NCBI GenBank assembly: GCA_963772225.1
Contig: CAVYWD010000002.1
Location: 2,666,001-2,730,000, forward strand
Source of the DNA: CAVYWD01 sp963772225
Lineage (GTDB): Bacteria; Myxococcota; Myxococcia; Myxococcales; UBA5297
Direction of reading: 5' to 3'
DNA: 64,000 bases
Translations under genes and position numbers: made by a program
In this document: one piece after another, positions 47,090 to 59,323 of the stretch
Position numbering within the stretch: the stretch's first letter is position 1
Layout of the letters: the number at the start of each line of letters is the position of its first letter
The notes under the pieces: model-generated
What the model saw: the letters and a program-made list of their open reading frames with translations, nothing else
What the model was told of the DNA's origin: nothing
Database searches by the model: none

Positions 47090-47658
47090 CGGTTCCTCGT
47101 CTTCTTCCAGAGAGGTCTTAGGGTGGCTCGAGCGCCGCCGAGCCTTCGCGAGCTGCGAAAGGGCGGGGCATGATACCGGTTGCCCGGCGCTCGAATCGCG
47201 CTCCACAATTTCACCTCGGCCAAGAATCCGGGCGGCGGCTTTCTTGGGTCGCGCCTAACCAGGAGGCGTTTGCGCGGCGCGGTGGACGCGAGCACGGCGC
47301 TCGCATCGTAGCGCGCCGCGCAAACGTCGAGTCGAACGAAGCCGTTCTCAGGGGTGGATGGGGCGCCGAGCCGGCCCGAGCTCTTCTAGAAGGGTTTCTC
47401 GGCCAACTGCTTTGGCCTGCGGGCACACAAGAACCGCTGCGGCGATCTCGAAGGCCACAGGGCCGGTTCCACCACTCCCATCGTTTCTTGCCTCAGGAGG
47501 TGCGAGAGCGGATTCTCGGCTCGGGATTCACGAGGGACAGAGAACCCATCGGCAGAATGTCCTCGGGCTCCCCCGCTGCTGGAGAGCGAGGGGTCAGAGA
47601 GCGTCGATTTCTCCGCATGTCAGCGCCGCCGAGCATACCGCCTCTTCGGGCACGCACG
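47090..47658. other. 569-bp intergenic region upstream of the inverted-repeat element
   Basis: No supportable gene. Frames are open but arginine-rich and without ribosome sites. It contains an AAGCGCCTCC-like Arg/Gly-rich palindromic patch around 47255-47330 (GCGCGGCG...CGCCGCGC) but no T-run. The left arm of the element begins at 47659. Confidence 0.4.
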
Positions 47659-48203
<545 letters not shown>

Positions 48204-48438
48204 GCGTCGACGTCCCAGACCCGATTCACCTCCCCAGCTGCCGCCGCAGGCGGCTTCGTTCAACCAGGAGGAGGACCGTATCCACTCGTCGGGCGTGCCG
48301 TTCTTTCGCGGCTGAGGATGTGCGCCTGCTCGACGAGCCCCTCGCCGAGGGTCTCTCGACCGCTTCCGCGTCGCCGCGCGCCGCCGAGCGCGAGGCGCGG
48401 CTTGCAATCCGCCGGGCGTTGCGCTCGTCTTGGCACCG

Positions 48439-48768
48439 ATGAGCTCCCCTCCCACGGTCACGCCCCCCGACGAATCGACCCTGGAGCGCGAGCGCGCCAA
48501 AGGCAGCGCCCTCGCCCAGAGCTCCTGGTGGAAGAACCGCCTCATCCGCGGGCGCTGCCACTTCTGCGGCGGCGACTTCAGCCCCGAGCAGATCGTCATG
48601 GACTTCAAGGTGGCGCTCGCGCTCGGCGGCAAGGCCGAGCGGGGCAACGCGGTCCCGGCTTGCCAGTCCTGCCAGGAGAACCGGGGAAAGCTCTCGTCGC
48701 TCGAGTGGGAAGAGTACCTGCGCGGCCAGGGCTGGGACCCCGACGACGACGACGGCAACGGAGAATAG
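48439..48768 (+). CDS. Small HNH-like zinc-finger protein
   Basis: 109 residues. Two Cys pairs (CHFCGG near residue 40 and CQSCQENRGKL near 77) enclose a segment of the HNH/McrA zinc-finger type, with GGKAERGNAVPAC matching GG....N..P.C. The usual catalytic DH is here DF (VMDFKVALALGG), so nuclease activity is doubtful. The C-terminus is acidic (DPDDDDGNGE). ATG 48439 is used. It may bind nucleic acid or simply be a structural finger. Confidence 0.65.
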   Translation: MSSPPTVTPPDESTLERERAKGSALAQSSWWKNRLIRGRCHFCGGDFSPEQIVMDFKVALALGGKAERGNAVPACQSCQENRGKLSSLEWEEYLRGQGWDPDDDDGNGE

Positions 48769-48911
48769 CCGCGCGCCAGCGCAAAGCGCTCGCCTCATCG
48801 AAGCATTGAGCAACCGACAGTATTGACTGAGCGCGCTGTCGGCGCCTTGACGCTTCGCAAAGCCGTCTCATACCGTCCGAGACCTCTCGAACGCAGCCCG
48901 CGAGGCGCGCA

Positions 48912-51863
<2,952 letters not shown>

Positions 51864-51864
51864 G

Positions 51865-52870
51865 ATGACCTTGGGGAGAACTGCCGGAATTCTCGCTGTC
51901 GCACTGGCGTCGACGTCGGCCGCGGCCAGGGGGCCCGCCTCGACCCCCGAGCCCGTCGACGAGTGCTTCTGGCCCAGCGGGGGCCCGAGGCAGACCCGCG
52001 CCGCGGTCCAGTCGCTGGTGACCGAGGGCAACGACCTCTTGAACCAGTCCATCTTCGTCGCGGCGGCGGACAAGTACCGCGAGGCGCTCAAGCGCTGCAA
52101 TCACCCGGCGCTGCACTACAACTTGGCGCTGGCGCTCATGAACCTCGACCAGCCGGTGGAGATGTACGAGCACCTGGTCGCCGCGACCCGCTTCGGGGCC
52201 GACCCCATCGAGAAAGACCGCTTTCTGCAGGCGCGAAACTACGTCACGCTCCTCGAGAAGCAGCTCGTCCACCTCAAGGTTCGCTGCGGCGTCGAGGGCG
52301 CCCAGGTGACCCTCGACGGGCGTTCGCTGTTCGCCGCGCCCGGCGAGTTCGACGGCAGGGTGCGGCCCGGCCTTCACAGCATCATCGCGACCAAGGAGGG
52401 CCTGCACCCGAACGAAGTTCAGCGGCAGCTCGACGGGGGGCAGGCAGTCGCCCTGAGCCTGGAGCTCAAGCCCGTCGAGGAGCTCACCGAATACCGCCGC
52501 CGGTGGCCCGCGTGGAAGCCGTGGACGCTCGCCGGGGCCGGCGCGCTGGTGGCGGCGGCCGGCGGCGGGCTGGACTACTTCGGCCAGAAAAAGGTGCGCG
52601 ACTTCGACGCGCGGGTGCTCGCCTGCAACGGGTGCAACGCCGGGCCGGCGCGCGACCAGGGGCTGCGCATGCAGCGGGTCGCGGTCGGCGCCTTCGCCGT
52701 CGGCGGAGCGGCGCTCGCCGCAGGGGTCGTGCTCGCCATCCTCAACCGGACCCAACCGGGTGATCGCGCCGTACGACGTCGACGCGCCTCCGGAGGCGCG
52801 CGCGGCGGTGGAGCTGGTTCCCCTGCTCGACGCGCACGCGCGAGGCGCGGCGGCCAGGGTCGACTTCTAG
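51865..52870 (+). pseudogene. Signal-peptide TPR protein with PEGA-like domain and membrane helices, one-base frameshift near the 3' end
   Basis: About 335 residues when corrected. Signal peptide (ILAVALASTSAAA), TPR-like helices (~50-115; KYREALKRC...LHYNLALALMNLD), a PEGA-like beta domain (~135-200; VHLKVRCGVEGAQVTLDGR), and two hydrophobic segments (~222-240 and ~270-290). At ~52751 an extra C changes frame. Removing it gives NRVIAPYDVDAPPEARAAV to the TAG at 52868-52870; uncorrected, the frame runs through the repeat to 52938. Such proteins are usual partners of myxobacterial kinases. It starts immediately after the kinase stop (one base), so the two are coupled. Confidence 0.75.
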
Positions 52871-53026
52871 CGAGGTTGCGCCTCAGACCGAAGAGGCATG
52901 TTGGAGAGGGCGCGGCGCAGCCTCGCGTCGAGGGTTGATGGTCGATGGTTGATAGCTCTGCGCGGACCCGGCTCGGCGAAGAGCTTGACTCGAGTGCATC
53001 AGGTTCGCGCCCTCAAGGCCTTTTAG
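52867..53026 (+). repeat. Dispersed ~155-bp repeat, copy before the Cys-rich lipoprotein
   Basis: It begins CTAGCGAGGTTGCGCCTCAG, with TAG as the corrected stop of the TPR gene, has the GGCGCAGCCTCGC inverted partner, GATGGTC/GATGGTT/GATAGCT repeats and ends GCGCCCTCAAGGCCTTTTAG. It ends directly before the ribosome site (GAGAGGAA) of the next gene. Confidence 0.86.
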
Positions 53027-53036
53027 AGAGGAATTC

Positions 53037-54716
53037 ATGCGCCCATATCGAGCAGGCCGCGGATTCGCCGCGGCGGTGGTCCTCGCAGGTGCGGTCGCCG
53101 CGGGTCAAGGCTGTCTGCGCGAGTCCAACAGCGTCTATTGCGGCGGGGGCTTCTGGTGCCCTTCGGGGAGGACGTGCGGCGCGGACGGCAAGTCCTGCCT
53201 ACCGACGAACTGCGGCGACGGCATCCAGCAGAGCGGCGAGCAGTGCGACCCGGGCAGCAGCGGGAACATCAAGGACTGCAACTACGACTGCACGGTGCCT
53301 CGGTGCGGCGACGGGATCTTCAACGCCGCGGCCGGCGAGGAGTGCGACGACGGCGCCGCGAACAGCGCGACCGGCGCGTGCCTCCCCGACTGCCGAACCG
53401 CGAAGTGCGGCGACGCGAATGTGCAGAGCGGGGTCGAGGCGTGCGACGACGGCCGGGACAGCGCCCTCGAGAAGACCGCGTGCCCCTACGGCCTGAAGAC
53501 CTGTACCCTCTGCAGCGATTGCCAGTGGGCGAACCTCACCGGCCCCTTCTGCGGCGACGGCGAGAGGCAGTCGGACTACGAGGCGTGCGACCAGGGCGCG
53601 CTCAACGGCGCCACCTCCTGCGCCTACGGGACGGCCTCCTGCGAGATCTGCAACGGCGACTGCTCCAGCCTCGTCCCGCGCACGGGGCCGACCTGCGGCG
53701 ACGGCCGCCGCGACGCCGACCAGGGTGAGGCGTGCGACGACGGCCTTCTCAACGGCGCTTTGGCGTGCGCCTACGGCGAGCGCGAGTGCACGCTGTGCAG
53801 CAAGGATTGCAAGACCTCGGCAGGCCTGGGCCCCTACTGCGGCGACGGCGCGGTGCAGTCGGGCAACGAGGCGTGCGACCAGGGCGCGCTCAACGGCGCC
53901 ACCTCCTGCGCCTACGGGACGGCCCCCTGCGAGATCTGCAACGGCGACTGCTCCAGGCTCGTCCCGCGCACGGGGCCGACCTGCGGCGACGGCCGCCGCG
54001 ACGCCGACCAGGGCGAGGCCTGCGACAACGGCCTTCTTCTCAACGGCGCTTTGGCGTGCGCCTACGGCGAGCGCGAGTGCGCGCTGTGCAGCAAGGATTG
54101 CAAGACCTCCTCGGTCGGCCTGGGCCCCTACTGCGGCGACGGCGTGGTGCAGGGCGGAAGCGGCGAGCAGTGCGACAGCGACGTGTCGTTCGTCTGCGGC
54201 ACGTGCAGCGCCGCCTGCCTGCGCCAGTCCATCGCCAAGGCCACGGGGGTCATCCAAGTCTGGTCCACCAACGTGAGCGCGGGCGAGGCCTTCGCGGTGG
54301 ACGACGGCGCTCGCACCGAGGTGTTCGAATTCGTCGTCGGGACGAGCGTCCCGGCCGCCGGCCACGTGCCCATCGCCCTCCCCGGGCAAGACGCTGGCGC
54401 CGGCGACCCCACCGCGCTGGCCCAGCAGATCGCCGACGCCATCGCGGCGAGCGGGGCCGACGGAGGGCTCGGTATCCAGGTCGGCCTCGACGGGAGCGCG
54501 GTGTACTTGACGAACCTCGTCGCGAGCGTGAACGGCAACCAGCCGCTGCGGCCAATGCAGGACGCCGGCTCCATCGCCCAGTCGCCGACGCCGGCGGGCG
54601 CGAGCGCCATCGTGCTCCAGGGGATGTCCGGCGGCGTCGGATGCTCCTCGGGTGAGCTGTGCGCGAGCAACGACGACTGCGTCAGCGGGAGCTGCCTGAA
54701 CAAGACTTGCCAGTGA
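53037..54716 (+). CDS. Cys-rich repeat lipoprotein (DUF4215 / Myxococcus Cys-rich repeats)
   Basis: 559 residues. The signal peptide has a lipobox (AAGQGC, Cys26). Residues ~50-395 are repeats of the form CGDG..Q.GE.CD.G..N.......C...C, i.e. DUF4215 / myxobacterial Cys-rich repeats, probably disulfide-bonded. Residues ~400-530 are a Cys-free domain (VIQVWSTNVSAGEAFAVDD), followed by a short Cys knot (CSSGELCASNDDC) like a Dickkopf-type end. It is expected on the outer surface. A ~290-bp part of the repeat region is tandemly duplicated. GAGAGGAA precedes the ATG. Confidence 0.85.
   Translation: MRPYRAGRGFAAAVVLAGAVAAGQGCLRESNSVYCGGGFWCPSGRTCGADGKSCLPTNCGDGIQQSGEQCDPGSSGNIKDCNYDCTVPRCGDGIFNAAAGEECDDGAANSATGACLPDCRTAKCGDANVQSGVEACDDGRDSALEKTACPYGLKTCTLCSDCQWANLTGPFCGDGERQSDYEACDQGALNGATSCAYGTASCEICNGDCSSLVPRTGPTCGDGRRDADQGEACDDGLLNGALACAYGERECTLCSKDCKTSAGLGPYCGDGAVQSGNEACDQGALNGATSCAYGTAPCEICNGDCSRLVPRTGPTCGDGRRDADQGEACDNGLLLNGALACAYGERECALCSKDCKTSSVGLGPYCGDGVVQGGSGEQCDSDVSFVCGTCSAACLRQSIAKATGVIQVWSTNVSAGEAFAVDDGARTEVFEFVVGTSVPAAGHVPIALPGQDAGAGDPTALAQQIADAIAASGADGGLGIQVGLDGSAVYLTNLVASVNGNQPLRPMQDAGSIAQSPTPAGASAIVLQGMSGGVGCSSGELCASNDDCVSGSCLNKTCQ
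53545..54118 (+). repeat. Tandem ~290-bp duplication within the Cys-rich lipoprotein gene
   Basis: Unit 1 (~53545-53825) and unit 2 (~53836-54118) share most bases, including the blocks encoding EACDQGALNGATSCAYGT and TGPTCGDGRRDADQGEAC. Unit 2 has two in-frame 3-base insertions (an extra Leu and an extra Ser). This indicates recent expansion by unequal recombination or slippage. Confidence 0.8.
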
Positions 54717-54907
54717 CGCGAGGCGCGGCGCGGCAAAGGTGGGCGCTCCTCGCGTTGAGCGGCTCCGCGCGGCCGGCTCGCCCGCCCTCCGTGCGAGCGC
54801 TTCAGGGGCAAGCCTCACCGGGACGTGGCTGCGCCGGCGTCTCTCGCGCACCTTGAGTGCCGCCCGAGGGCGTCGGCGGCATAGCGCGCGCCGCGGGGAG
54901 GCCCCGC

Positions 54908-56050
54908 TTGGACTTCGAGCCGAACGAAGAGCAGCGCACGCTGTGCGACTCCATCCGCGCCTTCGGGCGGTCCCTCAAGGGCGCCCTGGCGGAGCGCGAC
55001 GTCCAGGCGCTCTTCGACCGCGAGGCGTGGCGCCGCTGCGCCGAGTTCGGGATTCAAGGGCTGCCCATCCCGCGCGAGCTCGGGGGCAGCGGGGCGGACC
55101 TGACGACGACGCTGCTCGCCATGGAGGCGCTGGGCTACGCGTGCGAGGACAATGGGCTCGTCTTCTCGCTCAACGCGCAAATGTGGGCGGTGGAGTTGCC
55201 CATTCTCCACTTCGGGAGCGAAGAGCAGCAGAAGCGCTTTCTGCCGGCGCTCTGCTCTGGCGAGACGATCGGCGCGCACGCCATCACCGAGCCGCAGTCG
55301 GGCTCGGACGCGCTCGCGCTGGGCACGCGCGCCGCCCGCGAGGGGGAGAGCTACGTCCTCGACGGGACCAAGACCTTCGTGACCAACGCGCCGGTGGCCG
55401 ACGTGGTCCTCGTCTTCGCCACGGTGGACCCCAAAGCCCGCGCCGCGGGGGTGACCGCCTTCCTGGTGGAGCGCGGCGCGCCCGGGCTCTCGTTCTCGCG
55501 GCCCATCTCGAAAATGGGGCTCCGCACGTCGCCCATGGGCGAGGTGGTGCTCGAGCGCTGCCGGGTCCCGGCCGCGAACCGCCTGGGGGCCGAGGGCGCG
55601 GGGATGGCCGTCTTCAGCGGCGCCATGGAGTGGGAGCGCGCGTGCATCTTCGCCTCGAGGCTGGGCGCCATGCAGCGGCTCTTCGAGCGCACGCTCGCCT
55701 ACTCGAAGGAGCGCCGGCAGTTCGGCGAGGCCATCGGCCGCTTCGATAGGGTCGCCGACAAGCTGGTCGACGCGAAGGTCGCCATCGACGCGGGCCGGCT
55801 CCTGCTCTACCGGGTGGCGGCGCGCAAGGACCGGGGCGAGGGCGCGGCCCTCGAGGCGGCCGTCGCCAAGCTCTTCGTCTCCGAGGCCCACGTGCGCGAG
55901 GCCCTCGCGGCGGTGCAGATTCACGGAGGGTATGGCTACACGTCCGAGCTGGAGGTTGAGCGCGAGCTGCGCGACGCCATCCCCGAGACGATCTATTCCG
56001 GCACCTCGGAGATGCAGCGCAAGGTCATCGCCCGGCTCTTGGGCTTGTGA
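54908..56050 (+). CDS. Acyl-CoA-dehydrogenase-family flavoenzyme, likely prolyl-carrier-protein dehydrogenase type
   Basis: 380 residues with the full ACAD fold: AHAITEPQSGSDA and TKTFVTNAP for FAD/substrate, RRQFGEAIGRF, and HGGYGYTSELEVER. The usual catalytic Glu in the C-terminal YEGT block is Ser here (IYSGTSE). A Glu is present instead in AMEWERAC (Glu243), the position used by isovaleryl-CoA and prolyl-carrier-protein dehydrogenases (AnaB, PltE, PigA group). With an adenylation enzyme and a carrier protein next door, L-prolyl-S-PCP is the likeliest substrate (inference). TTG 54908 is chosen: GGGGAGG six bases upstream and a canonical MDFEPNEEQ N-terminus. Confidence 0.82.
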   Translation: MDFEPNEEQRTLCDSIRAFGRSLKGALAERDVQALFDREAWRRCAEFGIQGLPIPRELGGSGADLTTTLLAMEALGYACEDNGLVFSLNAQMWAVELPILHFGSEEQQKRFLPALCSGETIGAHAITEPQSGSDALALGTRAAREGESYVLDGTKTFVTNAPVADVVLVFATVDPKARAAGVTAFLVERGAPGLSFSRPISKMGLRTSPMGEVVLERCRVPAANRLGAEGAGMAVFSGAMEWERACIFASRLGAMQRLFERTLAYSKERRQFGEAIGRFDRVADKLVDAKVAIDAGRLLLYRVAARKDRGEGAALEAAVAKLFVSEAHVREALAAVQIHGGYGYTSELEVERELRDAIPETIYSGTSEMQRKVIARLLGL

Positions 56051-56087
56051 GCCGGCCGCTCGAACGCGGAAGAAAGAGGGGGAGGCG

Positions 56088-57686
56088 ATGCACGAGCAGT
56101 CCATCCATGCGCGGGCGGCGCGCGCCGCCGAGCGCGATCCGAACCAGATCGCAGTGCGCTCCGAGCGAGGCGACCGGACCTACGGTGAGCTCCTCTCGGC
56201 CGCGCGGGGCATCGCGGGCGCGCTGCGCGAGGCGGGCGTGCGCCCGGGCGACCACGTCGGTCTGTGGATGGAGAAGACGCCGGCCGCCGTCGAGGCCGCG
56301 CTGGGCGCTCTGGCCGCAGGCGCCGCCTACGTGCCGCTCGACCCGCGCGCGCCCTGGCGCCGCTGCAGGGCCATCGCCGCGGACTGCCAGCTCGCGGCCC
56401 TGGTCGTCGACGCGCCCCGGCTGCCCGCGCTGCGCGAGCTGCTCGAGGGGATGGCACCGAGGATCGTCCTCGTCGACGCCCCGAAGGGAGCGCGGGTCGA
56501 GGAGGCGGTGGGAAAGGTGAGCTGGGCGCGCCTCGAGGAATGCGCCTCGGGCGCTGCGCCCCTCTTGCACCGCGGGGGCGAGGCCGAGGTCGCGTACATC
56601 CTCTACACCTCGGGCTCCACCGGCGCGCCCAAGGGCGTGGCGCACACCCACGGCTCGGCGCTCTCATTCGCCCGCTGGGTGGAGGAGCGCTTCGGCATCG
56701 GCCCCGGCGATGTGTTCTCGAGCCACGCGCCCTTGCATTTCGATCTGTCGGTCTCCGACCTCTGGGTCTCGCTCGGCGCCGGCGCGTCCGTGCGGCTGTT
56801 CGATTCCACCGAGGCGATGTTCCCGCCGCACCTGGTGCGCGCTCTCTCGAAGAGCGGCATCACCGTCTGGTACTCGGTGCCCTCGGCCCTCATCTCGATG
56901 CTGGACCGCGGCGGCCTAGAGCTGCGGCGGCCCGAGCGGCTGCGGCTCCTGCTCTTCGCCGGCGAGGTCTTCCCGACGCCTCAGCTCAGGCGCCTGCGCC
57001 GCGCGCTGCCGAGCGTCGCGATGTTCAACCTGTTCGGGCCCACCGAGACCAATGTCTGCACCTATTACGAGGTCCCGGCCGAGCTCGAGGGCGATGCGCC
57101 CATCCCCATCGGCCGCGGCTGCGAGAATCTGGAGACGTTCGCCGTGGACGAGGCGGGTGCCTGCCGCGGCGAGCCCGGCGCCGAGGGGACGCTCTGGGTC
57201 CGCGGCGGGAACCTGATGCAGGGCTACTGGAACGACCCGGAGCGCACCGCGCGAATGCTCCAGCCCGACCCGCGGGGGCGGCCCGGCGTCGCCTGCTGTA
57301 CCGGCGACCGGGTGCGCCTGCGGCCCGAGGGCGGCTACGACTTCCTGGGCCGGCGCGACCACCTGATCAAGTCGCGCGGCTACCGCATCGAGCTCGGGGA
57401 GATCGAGGCGACGCTGGCGGCGCACCCCGAGGTGACGGAGGCAGTGGCGGTGCCGCTGCCCGACCCGGCGCTGGGAAACCGCATCGTCGCGACGGTGGTG
57501 CCGCGGCCCGGGGCCTCGCCCGACGCGGCCGGCCTGCGCGCCTTCTGCAGCGCGCGGCTGCCCGGATACATGGTCCCGGAGCGGATGGAGGTGAAGAACG
57601 AGCTGCCGCGCACGTCGACCGGCAAAGCGGACCGCAACACCTTGAGCCAATCGTGGATCCGGCTCTTCTCGGAGGGGGACGAATGA
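56088..57686 (+). CDS. Stand-alone amino-acid adenylation enzyme (AMP-ligase)
   Basis: 532 residues. Adenylation core motifs: A3 YTSGSTGAPKG, A4 HFDLSVSDLW, A5 NLFGPTETNV, A7 CTGDRVR, A8 FLGRRDHLIKSRGYRIELGEIE, and A10 Lys in PRTSTGKADRN. It lacks condensation or carrier domains. It would activate an amino acid as AMP ester and load it on the carrier protein encoded next. By context this is L-proline (as in PltF/AnaC), but the specificity pocket was not scored. ATG 56088 has GGGGAGG upstream. The stop overlaps the carrier-protein start (ATGA). Confidence 0.88.
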   Translation: MHEQSIHARAARAAERDPNQIAVRSERGDRTYGELLSAARGIAGALREAGVRPGDHVGLWMEKTPAAVEAALGALAAGAAYVPLDPRAPWRRCRAIAADCQLAALVVDAPRLPALRELLEGMAPRIVLVDAPKGARVEEAVGKVSWARLEECASGAAPLLHRGGEAEVAYILYTSGSTGAPKGVAHTHGSALSFARWVEERFGIGPGDVFSSHAPLHFDLSVSDLWVSLGAGASVRLFDSTEAMFPPHLVRALSKSGITVWYSVPSALISMLDRGGLELRRPERLRLLLFAGEVFPTPQLRRLRRALPSVAMFNLFGPTETNVCTYYEVPAELEGDAPIPIGRGCENLETFAVDEAGACRGEPGAEGTLWVRGGNLMQGYWNDPERTARMLQPDPRGRPGVACCTGDRVRLRPEGGYDFLGRRDHLIKSRGYRIELGEIEATLAAHPEVTEAVAVPLPDPALGNRIVATVVPRPGASPDAAGLRAFCSARLPGYMVPERMEVKNELPRTSTGKADRNTLSQSWIRLFSEGDE

Positions 57687-57946
57687 GCGTGCAAGAGAGG
57701 GAGTCGGCGATCGCCCAGGAGCTGCGGCGCTTCGTCCAGGTCGAGGTGATGCGCGACAACGAGCTCGTCGAGCTGCACGAGCCGCTCTTCGAGACCGGCC
57801 GCGTGGACTCGCTGGGGCTCCTGCAAATCGTGGAGCACATCGGGCGCGAGTTCGGCGTGGACCTCCTGCACCGCGGGCGGCCCGCAGACCTTCAAACGTT
57901 GGCGACGCTGGCCCAGGCCATCCTTCGCGAGCGAGGCGCGGCGTGA
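57683..57946 (+). CDS. Acyl/peptidyl carrier protein
   Basis: 87 residues, four-helix carrier protein. The phosphopantetheine Ser is in GRVDSLGLLQIVEHI, followed by EFGVDL. It holds the amino acid activated by the upstream enzyme while the flavoenzyme oxidises it. ATG overlaps the adenylation gene by four bases, and its own TGA overlaps the next gene's GTG, so the three are translated as a coupled unit. Confidence 0.9.
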   Translation: MSVQERESAIAQELRRFVQVEVMRDNELVELHEPLFETGRVDSLGLLQIVEHIGREFGVDLLHRGRPADLQTLATLAQAILRERGAA

Positions 57947-58548
57947 CGGGGCCCGCGGCGAGCGAGGAGAGCGAGGAGAGCCCGCTCGAGCACCTGAAGG
58001 CCGACCTCGGCCGGTACTTCGAGATGGCCGAGGCGCGGGGCCTGTGGGCGAAGCTTCGGACCGTCGCGCTCACCGAGGCTATCTGGGCCATCGCGGTCTA
58101 TCGGCTCGGAAGGTACTTGCGCACAAGGTCGCCCCGGGCGCTCCGCGCCCTGCTCCAGGGTCCGTACGCCTTGGCGCAGCTCGCGACGCGGCTCGCGGTG
58201 GGCGTCTACCTCGACCCTTCAGCGGAGATAGGCCCCGGGCTCTACGTGGGCCACTCCGGGGGCGTATGGGTCGCGCCCAGGACTGTCATCGGCCGCGGCT
58301 GCAACCTGAATCACGAGGTGACCATCGGCGTCGCGGGCAAGCACAAGCGCGGCGTGCCGGCCTTGGGCGACCGGGTTTGGGTCGGCACCAAGGCGACGGT
58401 CGCCGGGCCCATTCGCGTCGGCTCGGGCGCGGTCATCGGCGCGAATTCGCTCGTGACCACGAACGTGCCGGAGAACGCGGTCGTCGTCGGCGTGCCGGCG
58501 CGGGTCATCAGCTACGGCGGCTCGGCGGCGCTGCTCGAGCCGGCGTAG
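57943..58548 (+). CDS. Serine O-acetyltransferase-like hexapeptide acyltransferase
   Basis: 201 residues. The helical N-terminal part (~1-80) is followed by a left-handed beta-helix of hexapeptide repeats (AEIGPGLYVGH, GVWVAPRTVIGRGCNLN) with the CysE-type loop EVTIGVAGKHKRGVPALGDRVWVG and the terminal VPENAVVVGVPARVI. It is shorter than CysE, and its substrate may be the pathway product rather than serine. It acts as a trimer in the cytosol (family knowledge). Last gene of the four-gene operon; GTG start. Confidence 0.85.
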   Translation: MTGPAASEESEESPLEHLKADLGRYFEMAEARGLWAKLRTVALTEAIWAIAVYRLGRYLRTRSPRALRALLQGPYALAQLATRLAVGVYLDPSAEIGPGLYVGHSGGVWVAPRTVIGRGCNLNHEVTIGVAGKHKRGVPALGDRVWVGTKATVAGPIRVGSGAVIGANSLVTTNVPENAVVVGVPARVISYGGSAALLEPA

Positions 58549-58852
58549 AGGGGTGCTCCCGGGTTGGCTCGGAGAGCAGGCCTCTCGGCGGCTCGGACCT
58601 CGAGCCGCGGAAATGCCAATCGCCCGAATCCTGCAGCCGCCTCCGTTAGAATGATGCCGCCGGTCCTTCCGCAAAGCGACCTCCGCGGGTCGCGGGGAGG
58701 GTGTGCCCAGGAGGAAGTCGGGCGCCTGCGAGGAAGCTCGCCGTGTCCACAATCACGTCGTCGATCCAGATGTCGACGTTCAGCTCGACCGCTTGCACGG
58801 TGAAGTTGCCGTGCCCGCGGATGGCTGGTCGTGCGGCGCGAGAATTGAAGCC
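58549..58852 (-). other. 304-bp intergenic region with a decayed gene fragment
   Basis: On the minus strand ~58830-58700 reads IRGHGNFTVQAVELNVDIW then IDDVIVDTASFLAGARLPP, which resembles the central strands of a LamG/concanavalin-like domain. No start, stop or recognisable full gene is attached. The remainder shows nothing clear. Confidence 0.35.
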
Positions 58853-59323
58853 TTAGCGCGGCTTGCGCTGATCGGGCCTCACGCGAGGGGCCAAGGCGTC
58901 CTCGACAGCCGCCGGGTCGACCCGCTCGCCCGCGGCATTCACCAGCGGCTGGTCCGACTCGTTCCATCCGCGAATGCCGGTGTTGAGCGAGGCGACCTTA
59001 GAATACCCCAATTGCTGCATCGCCTCGGCCGCGAGGGCTGAGCGGCTCCCCGATCGGCAAATCACGACGACCTCCGCCTCGCGGTTCGAGGCCAGGGCCG
59101 GCACCGTGTCGTCGAATTCCCAGTCGCAGGCCATCTCCAGAATCCCTCGGGGTACGTTGAGGGAGCCCCGAATGTGCATCGCCGCAAACTCCGCGGGTTC
59201 GCGCACGTCGAGGAGAACGGGCGGGCGCTCTTTCGCGAGCATTTGGGCGAGGTCCCACGGCATCACTTGCCGAACGCGAAGGAGGGCGTCGGCGACGAGG
59301 TCGATTGTGCGTTTCATGGTCAT
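58853..59323 (-). CDS. Rhodanese-domain protein
   Basis: 156 residues, a single rhodanese domain: LLDVREPAEFAAMHI near residue 38 and the active-site Cys89 in VVICRSGSRS, then GYSKVASLNTGIRGWNE. It transfers sulfane sulfur or acts as a phosphatase-like fold. ATG 59323 is used (59317 also possible). An open frame extends upstream to 59476 with protein-like sequence (DIPQAFGDEETALRIRSHT), so a longer product cannot be excluded. No clear ribosome site for any start. Confidence 0.82.
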   Translation of the reverse strand: MTMKRTIDLVADALLRVRQVMPWDLAQMLAKERPPVLLDVREPAEFAAMHIRGSLNVPRGILEMACDWEFDDTVPALASNREAEVVVICRSGSRSALAAEAMQQLGYSKVASLNTGIRGWNESDQPLVNAAGERVDPAAVEDALAPRVRPDQRKPR

